A program made the position numbers and the translations under genes. Shown here in pieces: positions 9,004 to 17,331 of a stretch of 64,000 nt of DNA; the first letter of the stretch is position 1, and every line of letters starts with the position of its first letter. The notes beneath the pieces were generated by a model. The model did not search any database. It was not told where the DNA came from and was given only the letters and a program-made list of their open reading frames with translations. The stretch comes from Phaeobacter gallaeciensis DSM 26640 (GTDB taxonomy: Bacteria > Pseudomonadota > Alphaproteobacteria > Rhodobacterales > Rhodobacteraceae). The DNA lies in the NCBI RefSeq assembly GCF_000511385.1, contig NC_023137.1, forward strand, positions 3,169,001 to 3,233,000, given 5' to 3'.

Positions 9004-9209
9004 TAGTGTTCTCCCAGTTTGGTCTCAGGCGTGTAGGTGCCAGGCACCTCCTTCACCACGGATTGACCGCAGCGCATGATCCCCTTCACGGGGTCGAAAG
9101 TCTGGGTCGGACTCCCGTAGAGCTCCCACCCTTTGTTCAGCGCATCGGTCACCTTGTGGCAGAAGGCTGACGTGTCGTCCTCAGACAGAAATCGATAGAG
9201 TTTCATCAT
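9003..9209 (-). CDS. DUF1737 domain protein
   Basis: 68 aa, matching the small DUF1737 family (starts MKLYRFLSEDD, with GWELYGSPTQTFD). The family has no known function. Two adjacent ATGs are possible starts (9209 and 9206). It lies 3 bp after nnrU and overlaps mch by one base, so it is part of an mcl2-nnrU-DUF1737-mch transcription unit. Confidence 0.85.
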   Translation of the reverse strand: MMKLYRFLSEDDTSAFCHKVTDALNKGWELYGSPTQTFDPVKGIMRCGQSVVKEVPGTYTPETKLGEH

Positions 9210-9212
9210 TGA

Positions 9213-9761
9213 TTACCCCGGAAACGGCGAGGGGCCGATCAGCCCGTGAACATAGCCGATCACACCCAATAGGACGATCGACGCGACAAAGAACATCCCG
9301 TCCTTGGCAAGGCTGCCCTTCGGGTTTGCTGTCCAGACCGGCTCAGCGCGATTGATCACAACCATTTCCGCCAGCGCCCAAATCAGCATGCTCCCAAAGA
9401 GCACAAAGGACGCAGGATCCCAGTTTACCAGCAGATGTGCGACCGCCCACATCGCAACGCCCAGCAACATGGGGTGGCGGAGTTTGTAAAACAGCGCGCC
9501 CTTGCTGGGACCAGGGCTGGTGAAATAAAGCGCCAGCAACACCAATGTGTTGTTGATGTGCGTGAAGAATGGCGGCGGCAGCGCAAGATCAAAGGACTCA
9601 GCACTACGATATCCGACAACCATCAAAACCACACTGGCCAGCAAAATAAGCGCTATCAACCCTTTGCCACGATCGCCAAGAGCAGCGCGTGCATCAGGCG
9701 CCAAACGTTTAAAAAAATGGGCTCCCCACCAAATCAGGATGCCTAGAAGCAACAATGCCAT
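9213..9761 (-). CDS. nnrU: NnrU family membrane protein
   Basis: 182 aa with five to six transmembrane helices and the NnrU signature FYKLRHPMLLG near residue 90. The family was named in denitrifiers but occurs in many Rhodobacteraceae that lack denitrification genes, and its biochemical role is unknown. GGGAG lies 6 nt before the ATG. No denitrification genes are nearby; here it is embedded in an operon with ethylmalonyl-CoA pathway genes. Confidence 0.88.
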   Translation of the reverse strand: MALLLLGILIWWGAHFFKRLAPDARAALGDRGKGLIALILLASVVLMVVGYRSAESFDLALPPPFFTHINNTLVLLALYFTSPGPSKGALFYKLRHPMLLGVAMWAVAHLLVNWDPASFVLFGSMLIWALAEMVVINRAEPVWTANPKGSLAKDGMFFVASIVLLGVIGYVHGLIGPSPFPG

Positions 9762-9796
9762 GTCAGTCTCCCATAGAATTTTGACTGACCCAACGC

Positions 9797-10651
9797 CTAG
9801 GCTGAAACCGCTGCGATTGCATCCGCTTTTGCAAGAATTTCACGGGCGGTAGCCACGTGCAGATTCTCGACAATCTTGCCATCCACAACGGCCACACCCT
9901 GCCCCTCTGCCTCTGCGGCATCAAACGCCGCGATCTGACGTCGTGCGAGGTCAATCTCGTCCTCGGAAGGGGCGAAGGCGACATTTGCCACATCTACCTG
10001 CGCCGGGTGGATCAATGTCTTGCCATCAAACCCCATATCGCGGCCCTGATTACACTCGGCTTCCAACCCTTCGGCATCCTTAAAGGCGTTGTAGACCCCG
10101 TCGACAATGACCACCCCTTCCGCCTTGGCCGCCAGCAGGCACTGCCCTAGCCCGGCCATCAGCGGCAACCGATCCGGGCGAAAGCGCACTTGCAGCTCCT
10201 TCGCCAGATCATTGGTCCCCATCACCATGCCTTGCAAGAGCGGATGCGCAGCGATGGCCGCGGCATTCAACATGCCGCGCGGTGTTTCCATCATCGCCCA
10301 CAGCGGTTTATTCCCTGTGATGGTTGCCAGAGCGTCCAGATCAGCTGGGGAGGAGACTTTGGGCAACAGGATCGCATCACAGTCCATCTTGCCCGCCGCC
10401 GCAGCATCAGCGCGCCCCCATTCGGTATCCAATCCATTGATCCGAACAATCTTCACCCGCGCCCCATAGCCACCTTCGCGCAGCGCCTCTTCCAGCGTTT
10501 GGCGGGCGTTTGCTTTCTCATCCGCCGAGACCGCGTCCTCAAGGTCAAAGATAATCGCATCCACCGGCAGATTGCGGGCCTTGTCCAGCGCGCGAGGCTT
10601 GGACCCCGGGATATACAGAACCGACCGATAGGGGCGTGTGCGCGGATCCAT
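9797..10651 (-). CDS. mcl2: (3S)-malyl-CoA thioesterase, CitE family
   Basis: 284 aa, TIM-barrel of the HpcH/HpaI-CitE family. Seen: the CoA/acid-binding FDLEDAVSADEK near residue 36, IRINGLDT-like VRINGLDTEWG, the METPRGMLN metal-ligand Glu, and GFDGKTLIHPAQV near the end. Length and the nearby mch gene fit Mcl2, which in Rhodobacter sphaeroides releases malate and CoA from (3S)-malyl-CoA, rather than the longer Mcl1 lyase. A citrate-lyase-beta-like lyase remains possible. AGGAG is 7 nt before the ATG. It is the first gene of the four-gene unit ending in mch. Confidence 0.82.
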   Translation of the reverse strand: MDPRTRPYRSVLYIPGSKPRALDKARNLPVDAIIFDLEDAVSADEKANARQTLEEALREGGYGARVKIVRINGLDTEWGRADAAAAGKMDCDAILLPKVSSPADLDALATITGNKPLWAMMETPRGMLNAAAIAAHPLLQGMVMGTNDLAKELQVRFRPDRLPLMAGLGQCLLAAKAEGVVIVDGVYNAFKDAEGLEAECNQGRDMGFDGKTLIHPAQVDVANVAFAPSEDEIDLARRQIAAFDAAEAEGQGVAVVDGKIVENLHVATAREILAKADAIAAVSA

Positions 10652-11035
10652 GAGTAATCTCCTGAGTCATTTTGTTGCGCAAACGGCTATATAATTGAAA
10701 GTTAGCTTTCAAGTGAAATGATGCCGCACCGCAGAATAAGTCACGTTAACACAGCGAGTACGCAGGTCTGTGATCGCAATAAAGCCCAGATAAATAGTTA
10801 TTATTACTGGCTCCGCCCCCCGAGAACGGGCCGTTAAGAGGATGTCAGCTTCTTTTCGCCACTTTGTTTGCACCGGATGAGGATCGAACCAAAACGGCAT
10901 CACACATCCGGGAGCGGGCACAGCAGCCCGTGCAGACGATGACGCGATACCGGTACGGCGTACACCCTGTCCGGGTCTGATCACACGACCCGAAGGGCCA
11001 GCCCGCCGCCGGATCTTCCGGAAAGGGTAAAACCC
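10652..11035. other. Divergent intergenic region, 384 bp
   Basis: The region separates two diverging genes. It holds the palindrome described separately, an AT-rich stretch near 10685-10720 suited to the mcl2 promoter, and TCTGATCACACG at about 10977, which is a poor single match to the sdh/suc operator half. I see no gene in it. Confidence 0.5.
10695..10712 (-). promoter_or_regulatory. Palindrome upstream of mcl2
   Basis: TTGAAAG and CTTTCAA form a perfect 7-bp inverted repeat separated by 4 bases, 44-61 bp upstream of the mcl2 start codon, where an operator would lie. It could bind a dimeric repressor or activator of the mcl2-mch unit. No transcription factor is assigned. Confidence 0.4.
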
Positions 11036-11365
11036 ATGTTGAAGAAGACGTTTGAACTTGCAGTCCTCAAAAGCGCCGCTTTGGCAGCACTCGCCCTGAT
11101 GGCACTGCCCGCTGTCGCACAGACAAGCAACAACTGCGCGCCCCGCGATCAGGTGGTGAAGCGCCTTGCCGAACGCTACGGCGAAAGTCGGCAAAGCATC
11201 GGCATCGGACAGCGCGGCGTGGTGATGGAAACATTCGCCTCGGCGGATACCGGCAGCTGGACCATCACGATAACCACCCCCGGCGGCGTGACCTGCCTTG
11301 TGGCCTCGGGCCAGTCTTATAAATTTCTGGCGGAGGCCCTACCAGTTGTCGACAGTGACGCCTGA
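11036..11365 (+). CDS. Small secreted protein of unknown function
   Basis: 109 aa with a clear signal peptide (positive MLKKTFELAVLKS, hydrophobic core, AVAQ cleavage near residue 29). The mature part is about 80 residues with two Cys (CAPR and TCLV), presumably disulfide-bonded in the periplasm, and a beta-rich SWTITITTPGGVTC stretch. I recognise the type as common in Roseobacter genomes but not its function. AAAGGG lies 8 nt before the ATG. Confidence 0.8.
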   Translation: MLKKTFELAVLKSAALAALALMALPAVAQTSNNCAPRDQVVKRLAERYGESRQSIGIGQRGVVMETFASADTGSWTITITTPGGVTCLVASGQSYKFLAEALPVVDSDA

Positions 11366-11475
11366 GCGGGCTTCATCGCAAGATGAGCCTTAGGCGTGAG
11401 ACATCCGATCTGACCAGTCGGCGGAGGGGCCATGTAAAAATGGCCCTCTGCCAGCAACGCAAGATCCGCCCCCGC

Positions 11476-12231
11476 TCAGGTCAATCCGTCCCAGATCAGC
11501 TTTGTCCCGGTGGTGACCAACAGCACATAGGTCAGGCCAAAAAACATAGGCTCAGATACCCGATGATGTAAGCGGACCCCGATCCAGGCCCCCAGCAAGG
11601 CGAAGGGCGCCAGCATCAGATCCAGTGTCAGTGACGCGGGCGTCACCATTCCCAGCATCGCATAGGGGACGAACTTTGCCGCATTCAGGATACCGAACAC
11701 CAACACGGTCGAGGCTTGGTATTCTGTTTTGCTCATATTGCGTCCAAGCAGATAAACAGCCGCCGGCGGTCCACCTGCGTGGCTCACGAAACTTGTAAAC
11801 CCAGCAACCACGCCGGCTACAATCCCGGTCACATCCGCCTTTTCGCGCGGCTTAGCCAATCGTGCCCTGAGTCGCCCGGACAGCTGCCAGGCCACAAAAG
11901 CGACCGAGATCACACCAATCAATATCCGCATCGCATCGGCGTCGACAGATTTGTAAAATGCTGCCCCCAATGCCACGCCAGGCAAGCCGCCGAGGATCAA
12001 CAAAAGCGACTCCCGCAGCCGCCAGCGCCCCCAATAAGGCCGCAGCGAGGCAACATCGATCAACATCAACAGAGGCAACATAAAAGCAAGCGCCACGCCG
12101 GGCTCCACAATCAGAGCGAGAATCGAAGACGACGCAAAAGCTGCGCCCGATCCAAAACCGGCCTTAGAAACACCAGCAAACGTAATTGCCAATACCGCTA
12201 CCAGAAAAAACATCACTGTAATCTCAGGCAT
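11476..12231 (-). CDS. TauE/SafE family sulfite/organosulfonate exporter-like permease
   Basis: 251 aa with about eight hydrophobic helices in two repeats; VSKAGFGSGAAF in the first and FTSFVSHAGGPPAAVYLLG in the second are the paired family motifs. These inner-membrane proteins export small anions such as sulfite or sulfoacetate, but substrate cannot be read from sequence. GAGGGG stands 8 nt before the ATG at 12231, which I prefer to the in-frame TTG/ATG further upstream. It is single and divergent from mdh. Confidence 0.88.
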   Translation of the reverse strand: MPEITVMFFLVAVLAITFAGVSKAGFGSGAAFASSSILALIVEPGVALAFMLPLLMLIDVASLRPYWGRWRLRESLLLILGGLPGVALGAAFYKSVDADAMRILIGVISVAFVAWQLSGRLRARLAKPREKADVTGIVAGVVAGFTSFVSHAGGPPAAVYLLGRNMSKTEYQASTVLVFGILNAAKFVPYAMLGMVTPASLTLDLMLAPFALLGAWIGVRLHHRVSEPMFFGLTYVLLVTTGTKLIWDGLT

Positions 12232-12388
12232 CTGCGAAACCCCTCTAAGTGCCTCATATGTCGGTTTTTTAAACACATCTGTCCGATTTGAACAGTCTGC
12301 GGCACATCGGCCTTCGCGGTGCAGGGATCTTGCGCCACGCCACGGAACGGCTTAGTCCTCCCGGCAATCACAACCGGACCGGAGATAA

Positions 12389-13357
<969 letters not shown>

Positions 13358-13386
13358 GATCTGGCCAAGACACTGTGAATTCCCTG

Positions 13387-13415
13387 AAGGCCCGTCCAAT
13401 TGGCGGGCCTTTTCC
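13387..13415 (+). terminator. Terminator of mdh
   Basis: AAGGCCCG and CGGGCCTT form an 8-bp stem (extended by CC/GG inside) followed by TTTCCTTT, 30 bp after the mdh stop codon. Confidence 0.85.
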
Positions 13416-13461
13416 TTTGCAGTTTCTTAAGGACGCATCTTTAGCACCGCTGCGCGCTTGC

Positions 13462-14010
13462 TCACGTACCGCCGAGACGCCCCACAATGAAGTCCGCCCG
13501 AGCCACGACGTCGGTCTTCGGCAAAATAACGATATCATAGCCAAGCGTCTGATACCCTGATCGCAGCCGTGTGTATTCCTCTAGCGCCTGCGCGTAGCTG
13601 TGCCGCCGCGCTGCTGTCTGTCGATAGATTTCGGGCCAGGGTGGCGTGAGAAAGACCACGTCATAATAGCGCTCAGCAGGATCCAGAGTGGTCGCAACCG
13701 AGAGCCCGCATACATGCTCCAGGGCGAGAGCCGCATCCACCAACCCACGATCAAAGAATACCCAATCCTTCGCGGTTGCCACTCGTTGGCGGTCCGCGCG
13801 GGCCAGCTGTAGGGCGCACCGGGCGAAAGCCTCCATATTGACCCAAGGAAGGGCGCCCCCCGCACTATCCATCTCTTGCGCGACGATCCGGAGACCCGGC
13901 TCCGGCACGGTCTCAAATCCCCGCCCCGACAGCTCCGTCAGCAGCGTTGATTTCCCCCCGCCGGAACACCCGGACAGGATCACATGCCGTGTTTTGATGT
14001 CTGCAGTCAT
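13462..14010 (-). CDS. AAA-family ATPase/kinase-like protein
   Basis: About 182 aa with a Walker A motif SGCSGGGKSTLL near the start, FFDRG in the middle in the position of a Walker B/lid motif, and a DVVFLTPPW stretch, as in the AAA_28 group of nucleotide-kinase-like ATPases. Substrate unknown. The ATG at 14010 with GGAG 7 nt upstream is preferred to a longer start. It faces mdh and is divergent from sucC; its promoter must lie in the shared 337-bp region. Confidence 0.8.
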   Translation of the reverse strand: MTADIKTRHVILSGCSGGGKSTLLTELSGRGFETVPEPGLRIVAQEMDSAGGALPWVNMEAFARCALQLARADRQRVATAKDWVFFDRGLVDAALALEHVCGLSVATTLDPAERYYDVVFLTPPWPEIYRQTAARRHSYAQALEEYTRLRSGYQTLGYDIVILPKTDVVARADFIVGRLGGT

Positions 14011-14347
14011 ATCGGTGCTCCAGATCTCCTTTGCAGTCGGCATTCCACTAATTTCCAGCCTATCATATGGCTCCGGACCAAGCGGCACCGCCGCACCTCA
14101 ATCAGTTTCGCCTTAACCAGATAGATGCCGCATCAGTGTAACGTAGTGTCGGAGTTGATCAAAACCGCTCTTATCGAATCAACTTCGTTCACCTCTTGTA
14201 AATTTGTGATCACACGTCGGAAATGCGTGATCACAAAATCAATAAATCTTCGGGATTTCTTTACCAGCTGTAAGAAAACCCTTTAAACATTGGCGCTATG
14301 ACGGCGTATTAGATCAAGATAATTGCAGCCAGACGGGACAGTTTCAG
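14011..14347 (+). other. sucC promoter region, 337 bp
   Basis: Intergenic between the divergent ATPase gene and sucC. It contains the paired operator described separately and an AT-rich segment (14236-14330) that should hold the sucC promoter. I could not place the -35 and -10 boxes with confidence and see no gene here. Confidence 0.6.
14205..14236 (+). promoter_or_regulatory. Paired TGATCA palindromes upstream of sucC
   Basis: TGTGATCACA (14205-14214) and CGTGATCACA (14226-14235) have centres 21 bp apart, and the pair ends 112 bp before the sucC ATG. The inner and outer flanks (CACACG, ACAAAAT) match those of the pair upstream of sdhC. Probably the binding site of one shared regulator of the two TCA operons. 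Confidence 0.75.
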
Positions 14348-15541
14348 ATGAACATCCACGAATATCAGGCCAAGGCCCTCCTCCGCAGCTACGGCGCGCC
14401 GGTTTCGGACGGGCGTGTGGTGCTCAAGGCAGAAGATGCCAAAACCGCAGCAGGTGAGCTGGACGGCCCGCTCTGGGTGGTCAAAGCTCAGATCCACGCT
14501 GGTGGTCGCGGCAAAGGCTCCTTCAAGGAGGCTGACGCGGGCGAAAAAGGCGGCGTGCGTCTGACCAAATCGGTTGAAGAAGCGGCTGACGAAGCCAAGA
14601 AAATGCTGGGCCGCACCCTTGTGACCCATCAGACCGGCCCGGCCGGTAAGCAGGTGAACCGCATTTACATCGAGGCAGGCTCCGGCATTCAGACCGAACT
14701 CTACCTCGCGCTGCTGGTGGATCGTCAAACCTCGCGCATCTCCTTCGTCTGCTCCACCGAGGGCGGCATGGACATCGAGGAAGTCGCCGAAGCCACCCCC
14801 GAGAAAATCCTGTCCTTCTCCGTTGATCCGGCGACTGGCTATCAGGCGTTCCACGGCCGCCGCATCGCCTTCTCGCTCGGTCTTGAAGGCGCACAGGTCA
14901 AGCAATGCGTCAAGCTGATGGGCCAACTCTACAAGGCATTTGTCGAAAAAGACATGGAGATGCTGGAAATCAACCCGCTGATCGTCTCCGACAGTGGCGA
15001 CCTGAAGGTGCTGGACGCCAAGGTCGGCTTCGACGGCAACGCGGTCTACCGCCACGCTGACATTTCCGAACTGCGCGACACCACCGAGGAAGACCCCAAG
15101 GAGCTGGAAGCCTCCAAATACGATCTGAACTACATCGCTCTGGACGGTGAGATCGGCTGCATGGTGAACGGCGCGGGTCTGGCGATGGCCACCATGGACA
15201 TCATCAAACTTTATGGTGCGGAGCCTGCAAACTTCCTCGATGTGGGCGGCGGCGCCACCAAGGAGAAAGTGACCGAGGCGTTCAAGATCATCACCTCTGA
15301 CCCGAACGTCAAAGGCATCCTGGTCAACATCTTCGGCGGCATCATGCGCTGCGACGTCATCGCCGAGGGCGTGGTCGCCGCGGTGAAAGAGGTCGGCCTG
15401 AAGGTACCGCTGGTTGTCCGCCTCGAAGGCACCAACGTGGAAGCCGGCAAAGACATCATCAACACCTCCGGTCTTGATGTCATCGCAGCCGACAACCTGT
15501 CCGACGGCGCCGAGAAAATCGTGAAAGCGGTGAAAGGATAA
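14348..15541 (+). CDS. sucC: Succinyl-CoA synthetase beta subunit
   Basis: 397 aa. With SucD it converts succinyl-CoA, ADP/GDP and phosphate to succinate and ATP/GTP. The ATP-grasp N-terminal half starts [35 protein letters not shown] and the C-terminal [10 protein letters not shown] are family motifs. Only a weak Shine-Dalgarno (GGGACAG) precedes the ATG. It is the first gene of the suc operon and shows the strong codon bias of an abundant protein. Confidence 0.98.
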   Translation: MNIHEYQAKALLRSYGAPVSDGRVVLKAEDAKTAAGELDGPLWVVKAQIHAGGRGKGSFKEADAGEKGGVRLTKSVEEAADEAKKMLGRTLVTHQTGPAGKQVNRIYIEAGSGIQTELYLALLVDRQTSRISFVCSTEGGMDIEEVAEATPEKILSFSVDPATGYQAFHGRRIAFSLGLEGAQVKQCVKLMGQLYKAFVEKDMEMLEINPLIVSDSGDLKVLDAKVGFDGNAVYRHADISELRDTTEEDPKELEASKYDLNYIALDGEIGCMVNGAGLAMATMDIIKLYGAEPANFLDVGGGATKEKVTEAFKIITSDPNVKGILVNIFGGIMRCDVIAEGVVAAVKEVGLKVPLVVRLEGTNVEAGKDIINTSGLDVIAADNLSDGAEKIVKAVKG

Positions 15542-15549
15542 AGCCGCTT

Positions 15550-15906
15550 ATGCTGCTGTGGGCGACATACGCAATTGCGATCATTCTTGCCGGTTTGGCT
15601 GCCGCTTTGGCCGCCGGTTTGGTTGGGCTTGCACTTGTACCATTGGTTCGGTTTGCCCATCGCAGCGCGCTTTTCCTTTTTGTACCAATCGTAGGGTTCG
15701 CGGGGTACTGGGTTTCCAGAACCACCATCTATCCGATTCAACAAGGTTTTGAGTCAGGAACCATTGACGGTCCTTCCGGCATTGGGGCGGCAGCACTGCT
15801 ATTTGGCGCCTACGCTTTTGTCATCGCATTTTGCGCTGCATCGTTTTTTGTCTGCGCAAATCTTTGGATCCAGTCTGCGGCGAAGACGCCGAATGAGACG
15901 AACTAA
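15550..15906 (+). CDS. Small membrane protein inserted between sucC and sucD
   Basis: 118 aa with three hydrophobic helices (about 4-36, 42-57 and 76-106) and no recognised family motif. It starts 8 bp after sucC and ends 16 bp before sucD, on the same strand, so it must be co-transcribed with them. Codon use is plainly different: many TTG, GTT and GGT codons, against the C-ending codons of sucC and sucD, pointing to low expression or late acquisition. AAGGATAA is the only SD-like sequence. Function unknown. Confidence 0.75.
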   Translation: MLLWATYAIAIILAGLAAALAAGLVGLALVPLVRFAHRSALFLFVPIVGFAGYWVSRTTIYPIQQGFESGTIDGPSGIGAAALLFGAYAFVIAFCAASFFVCANLWIQSAAKTPNETN

Positions 15907-15922
15907 TCAAGGAGACTCCTAA

Positions 15923-16807
15923 ATGGCAGTCCTCATCGACGAAAACACCAAAGTCATCTGTCAGGGCTTCACCGGCTCGCAGGGCACCTTCCACTCCGAA
16001 CAGGCCATCGCCTATGGCACCAAGATGGTCGGCGGCGTGACCCCCGGCAAAGGTGGCCAGACCCACCTGAACCTGCCGGTCTTCAACTCCGTGCACGAAG
16101 CCAAGCATGTGACCGAGGCGAATGCCTCTGTGATCTACGTGCCGCCCCCCTTCGCGGCTGACTCCATCCTTGAGGCCATCGACGCCGAGATGGAGCTGAT
16201 TGTCTGCATCACCGAGGGCATCCCGGTTCTGGACATGATGAAAGTGAAGCGCGCGCTGGAAGACAGCAAATCGCGTCTGATCGGCCCGAACTGCCCCGGC
16301 GTGATCACGCCTGATGCCTGCAAGATAGGCATTATGCCTGGCCACATCCACAAACGTGGCTCGGTTGGCGTTGTCTCCCGCTCGGGCACCCTGACCTATG
16401 AGGCGGTGAAGCAAACCGCAGACATCGGTCTGGGCCAGTCCACCGCTGTCGGCATCGGCGGCGACCCGATCAAGGGCACCGAGCACATCGACGTGCTGGA
16501 CATGTTCCTGAACGATGATGAAACCCAGTCGATCATCATGATCGGTGAAATCGGTGGCTCCGCTGAAGAAGAAGCCGCAGAATTCATCGCCGAGCAGAAG
16601 AAAAAAGGCCGCTGGAAGCCCATCGCTGGCTTTATCGCAGGCCGCACTGCCCCTCCGGGCCGTCGCATGGGTCACGCTGGCGCGATTGTCGCAGGCGGCA
16701 AAGGTGGTGCCGAAGACAAGATCGAGGCGATGAAATCCGCTGGTATCGTCGTCGCCGACAGCCCCGCCACACTGGGCGAGGCGGTTCTGAAAGCGATCGG
16801 CAAGTAA
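15923..16807 (+). CDS. sucD: Succinyl-CoA synthetase alpha subunit
   Basis: 294 aa. Carries the CoA-binding Rossmann domain ([13 protein letters not shown]), the phosphohistidine loop in [17 protein letters not shown] (His in GHAGA) and [16 protein letters not shown] lies 9 nt before the ATG. The stop codon overlaps the next start (TAATG). Confidence 0.98.
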   Translation: MAVLIDENTKVICQGFTGSQGTFHSEQAIAYGTKMVGGVTPGKGGQTHLNLPVFNSVHEAKHVTEANASVIYVPPPFAADSILEAIDAEMELIVCITEGIPVLDMMKVKRALEDSKSRLIGPNCPGVITPDACKIGIMPGHIHKRGSVGVVSRSGTLTYEAVKQTADIGLGQSTAVGIGGDPIKGTEHIDVLDMFLNDDETQSIIMIGEIGGSAEEEAAEFIAEQKKKGRWKPIAGFIAGRTAPPGRRMGHAGAIVAGGKGGAEDKIEAMKSAGIVVADSPATLGEAVLKAIGK

Positions 16808-17331
16808 TGCGATTGGCGCGCGCAGCATATACCGAACTGACGAGATCTTTTGATTTCGCAAATCGTACTGCGCGCGCAGACTATTTCAGCTTTGTAGTCG
16901 CCAGCATGTGCACAATGAGCCTGGTAATTTTCGCCTGCCATCACGTGCTGCCCTCAGACATTGCTCTGCAAGCAACGCTACTCACCGTCTTGTTCTTTTA
17001 CTTTCCCGTAACGTCGGCCGGAGTACGACGATTGCATGATGTAGGGGAAAGCGGCCTCCTTATGTTGGAGCCGCTAAAGCCGTTCCTTGCTCTTGGAGTA
17101 CTGGCGGTTTTGGTCTGGCTTTGCGTCTCTGGAACGGTAATCGGCGGTTTTGTAGGAATATTCTCCGCGCTTTACTTTGGGACTGCCATAACAATCGTCG
17201 CGTCCATCGCAGCTTTGGTTGCTCTCTTCCTGACCCTTGCTTCTTTCTCCACAACGCTGGGCTTACTTTTCCTGCCCTCCCAAACTGGCCCTAACAAATA
17301 CGGTCCCAACCCGCACGAGGCACCCAAATGA
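16807..17331 (+). CDS. DUF805 family membrane protein between sucD and sucA
   Basis: 174 aa with four hydrophobic helices and DUF805 landmarks: an N-terminal SFDFANRTARADYFSF, the conserved RRLHDVGESG at about 77-86, and a C-terminal PSQTGPNKYGPNP. The family is of unknown function and sits in the inner membrane. It overlaps sucD by one base (TAATG) and sucA by four (ATGA), so it is translationally coupled on both sides. Codon use lacks the bias of its neighbours. In most genomes sucD and sucA have no such insert. Confidence 0.88.
   Translation: MRLARAAYTELTRSFDFANRTARADYFSFVVASMCTMSLVIFACHHVLPSDIALQATLLTVLFFYFPVTSAGVRRLHDVGESGLLMLEPLKPFLALGVLAVLVWLCVSGTVIGGFVGIFSALYFGTAITIVASIAALVALFLTLASFSTTLGLLFLPSQTGPNKYGPNPHEAPK

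Noticed and set aside
10860-10950. GGTTCGATCCTCATCC on the minus strand resembling a tRNA T-loop
   Set aside because: No matching acceptor, D or anticodon stems were found around it.
10977-10988. TCTGATCACACG, similar to the sdh/suc palindrome
   Set aside because: It is a single imperfect copy without a partner at 21 bp, so I do not count it as an operator.
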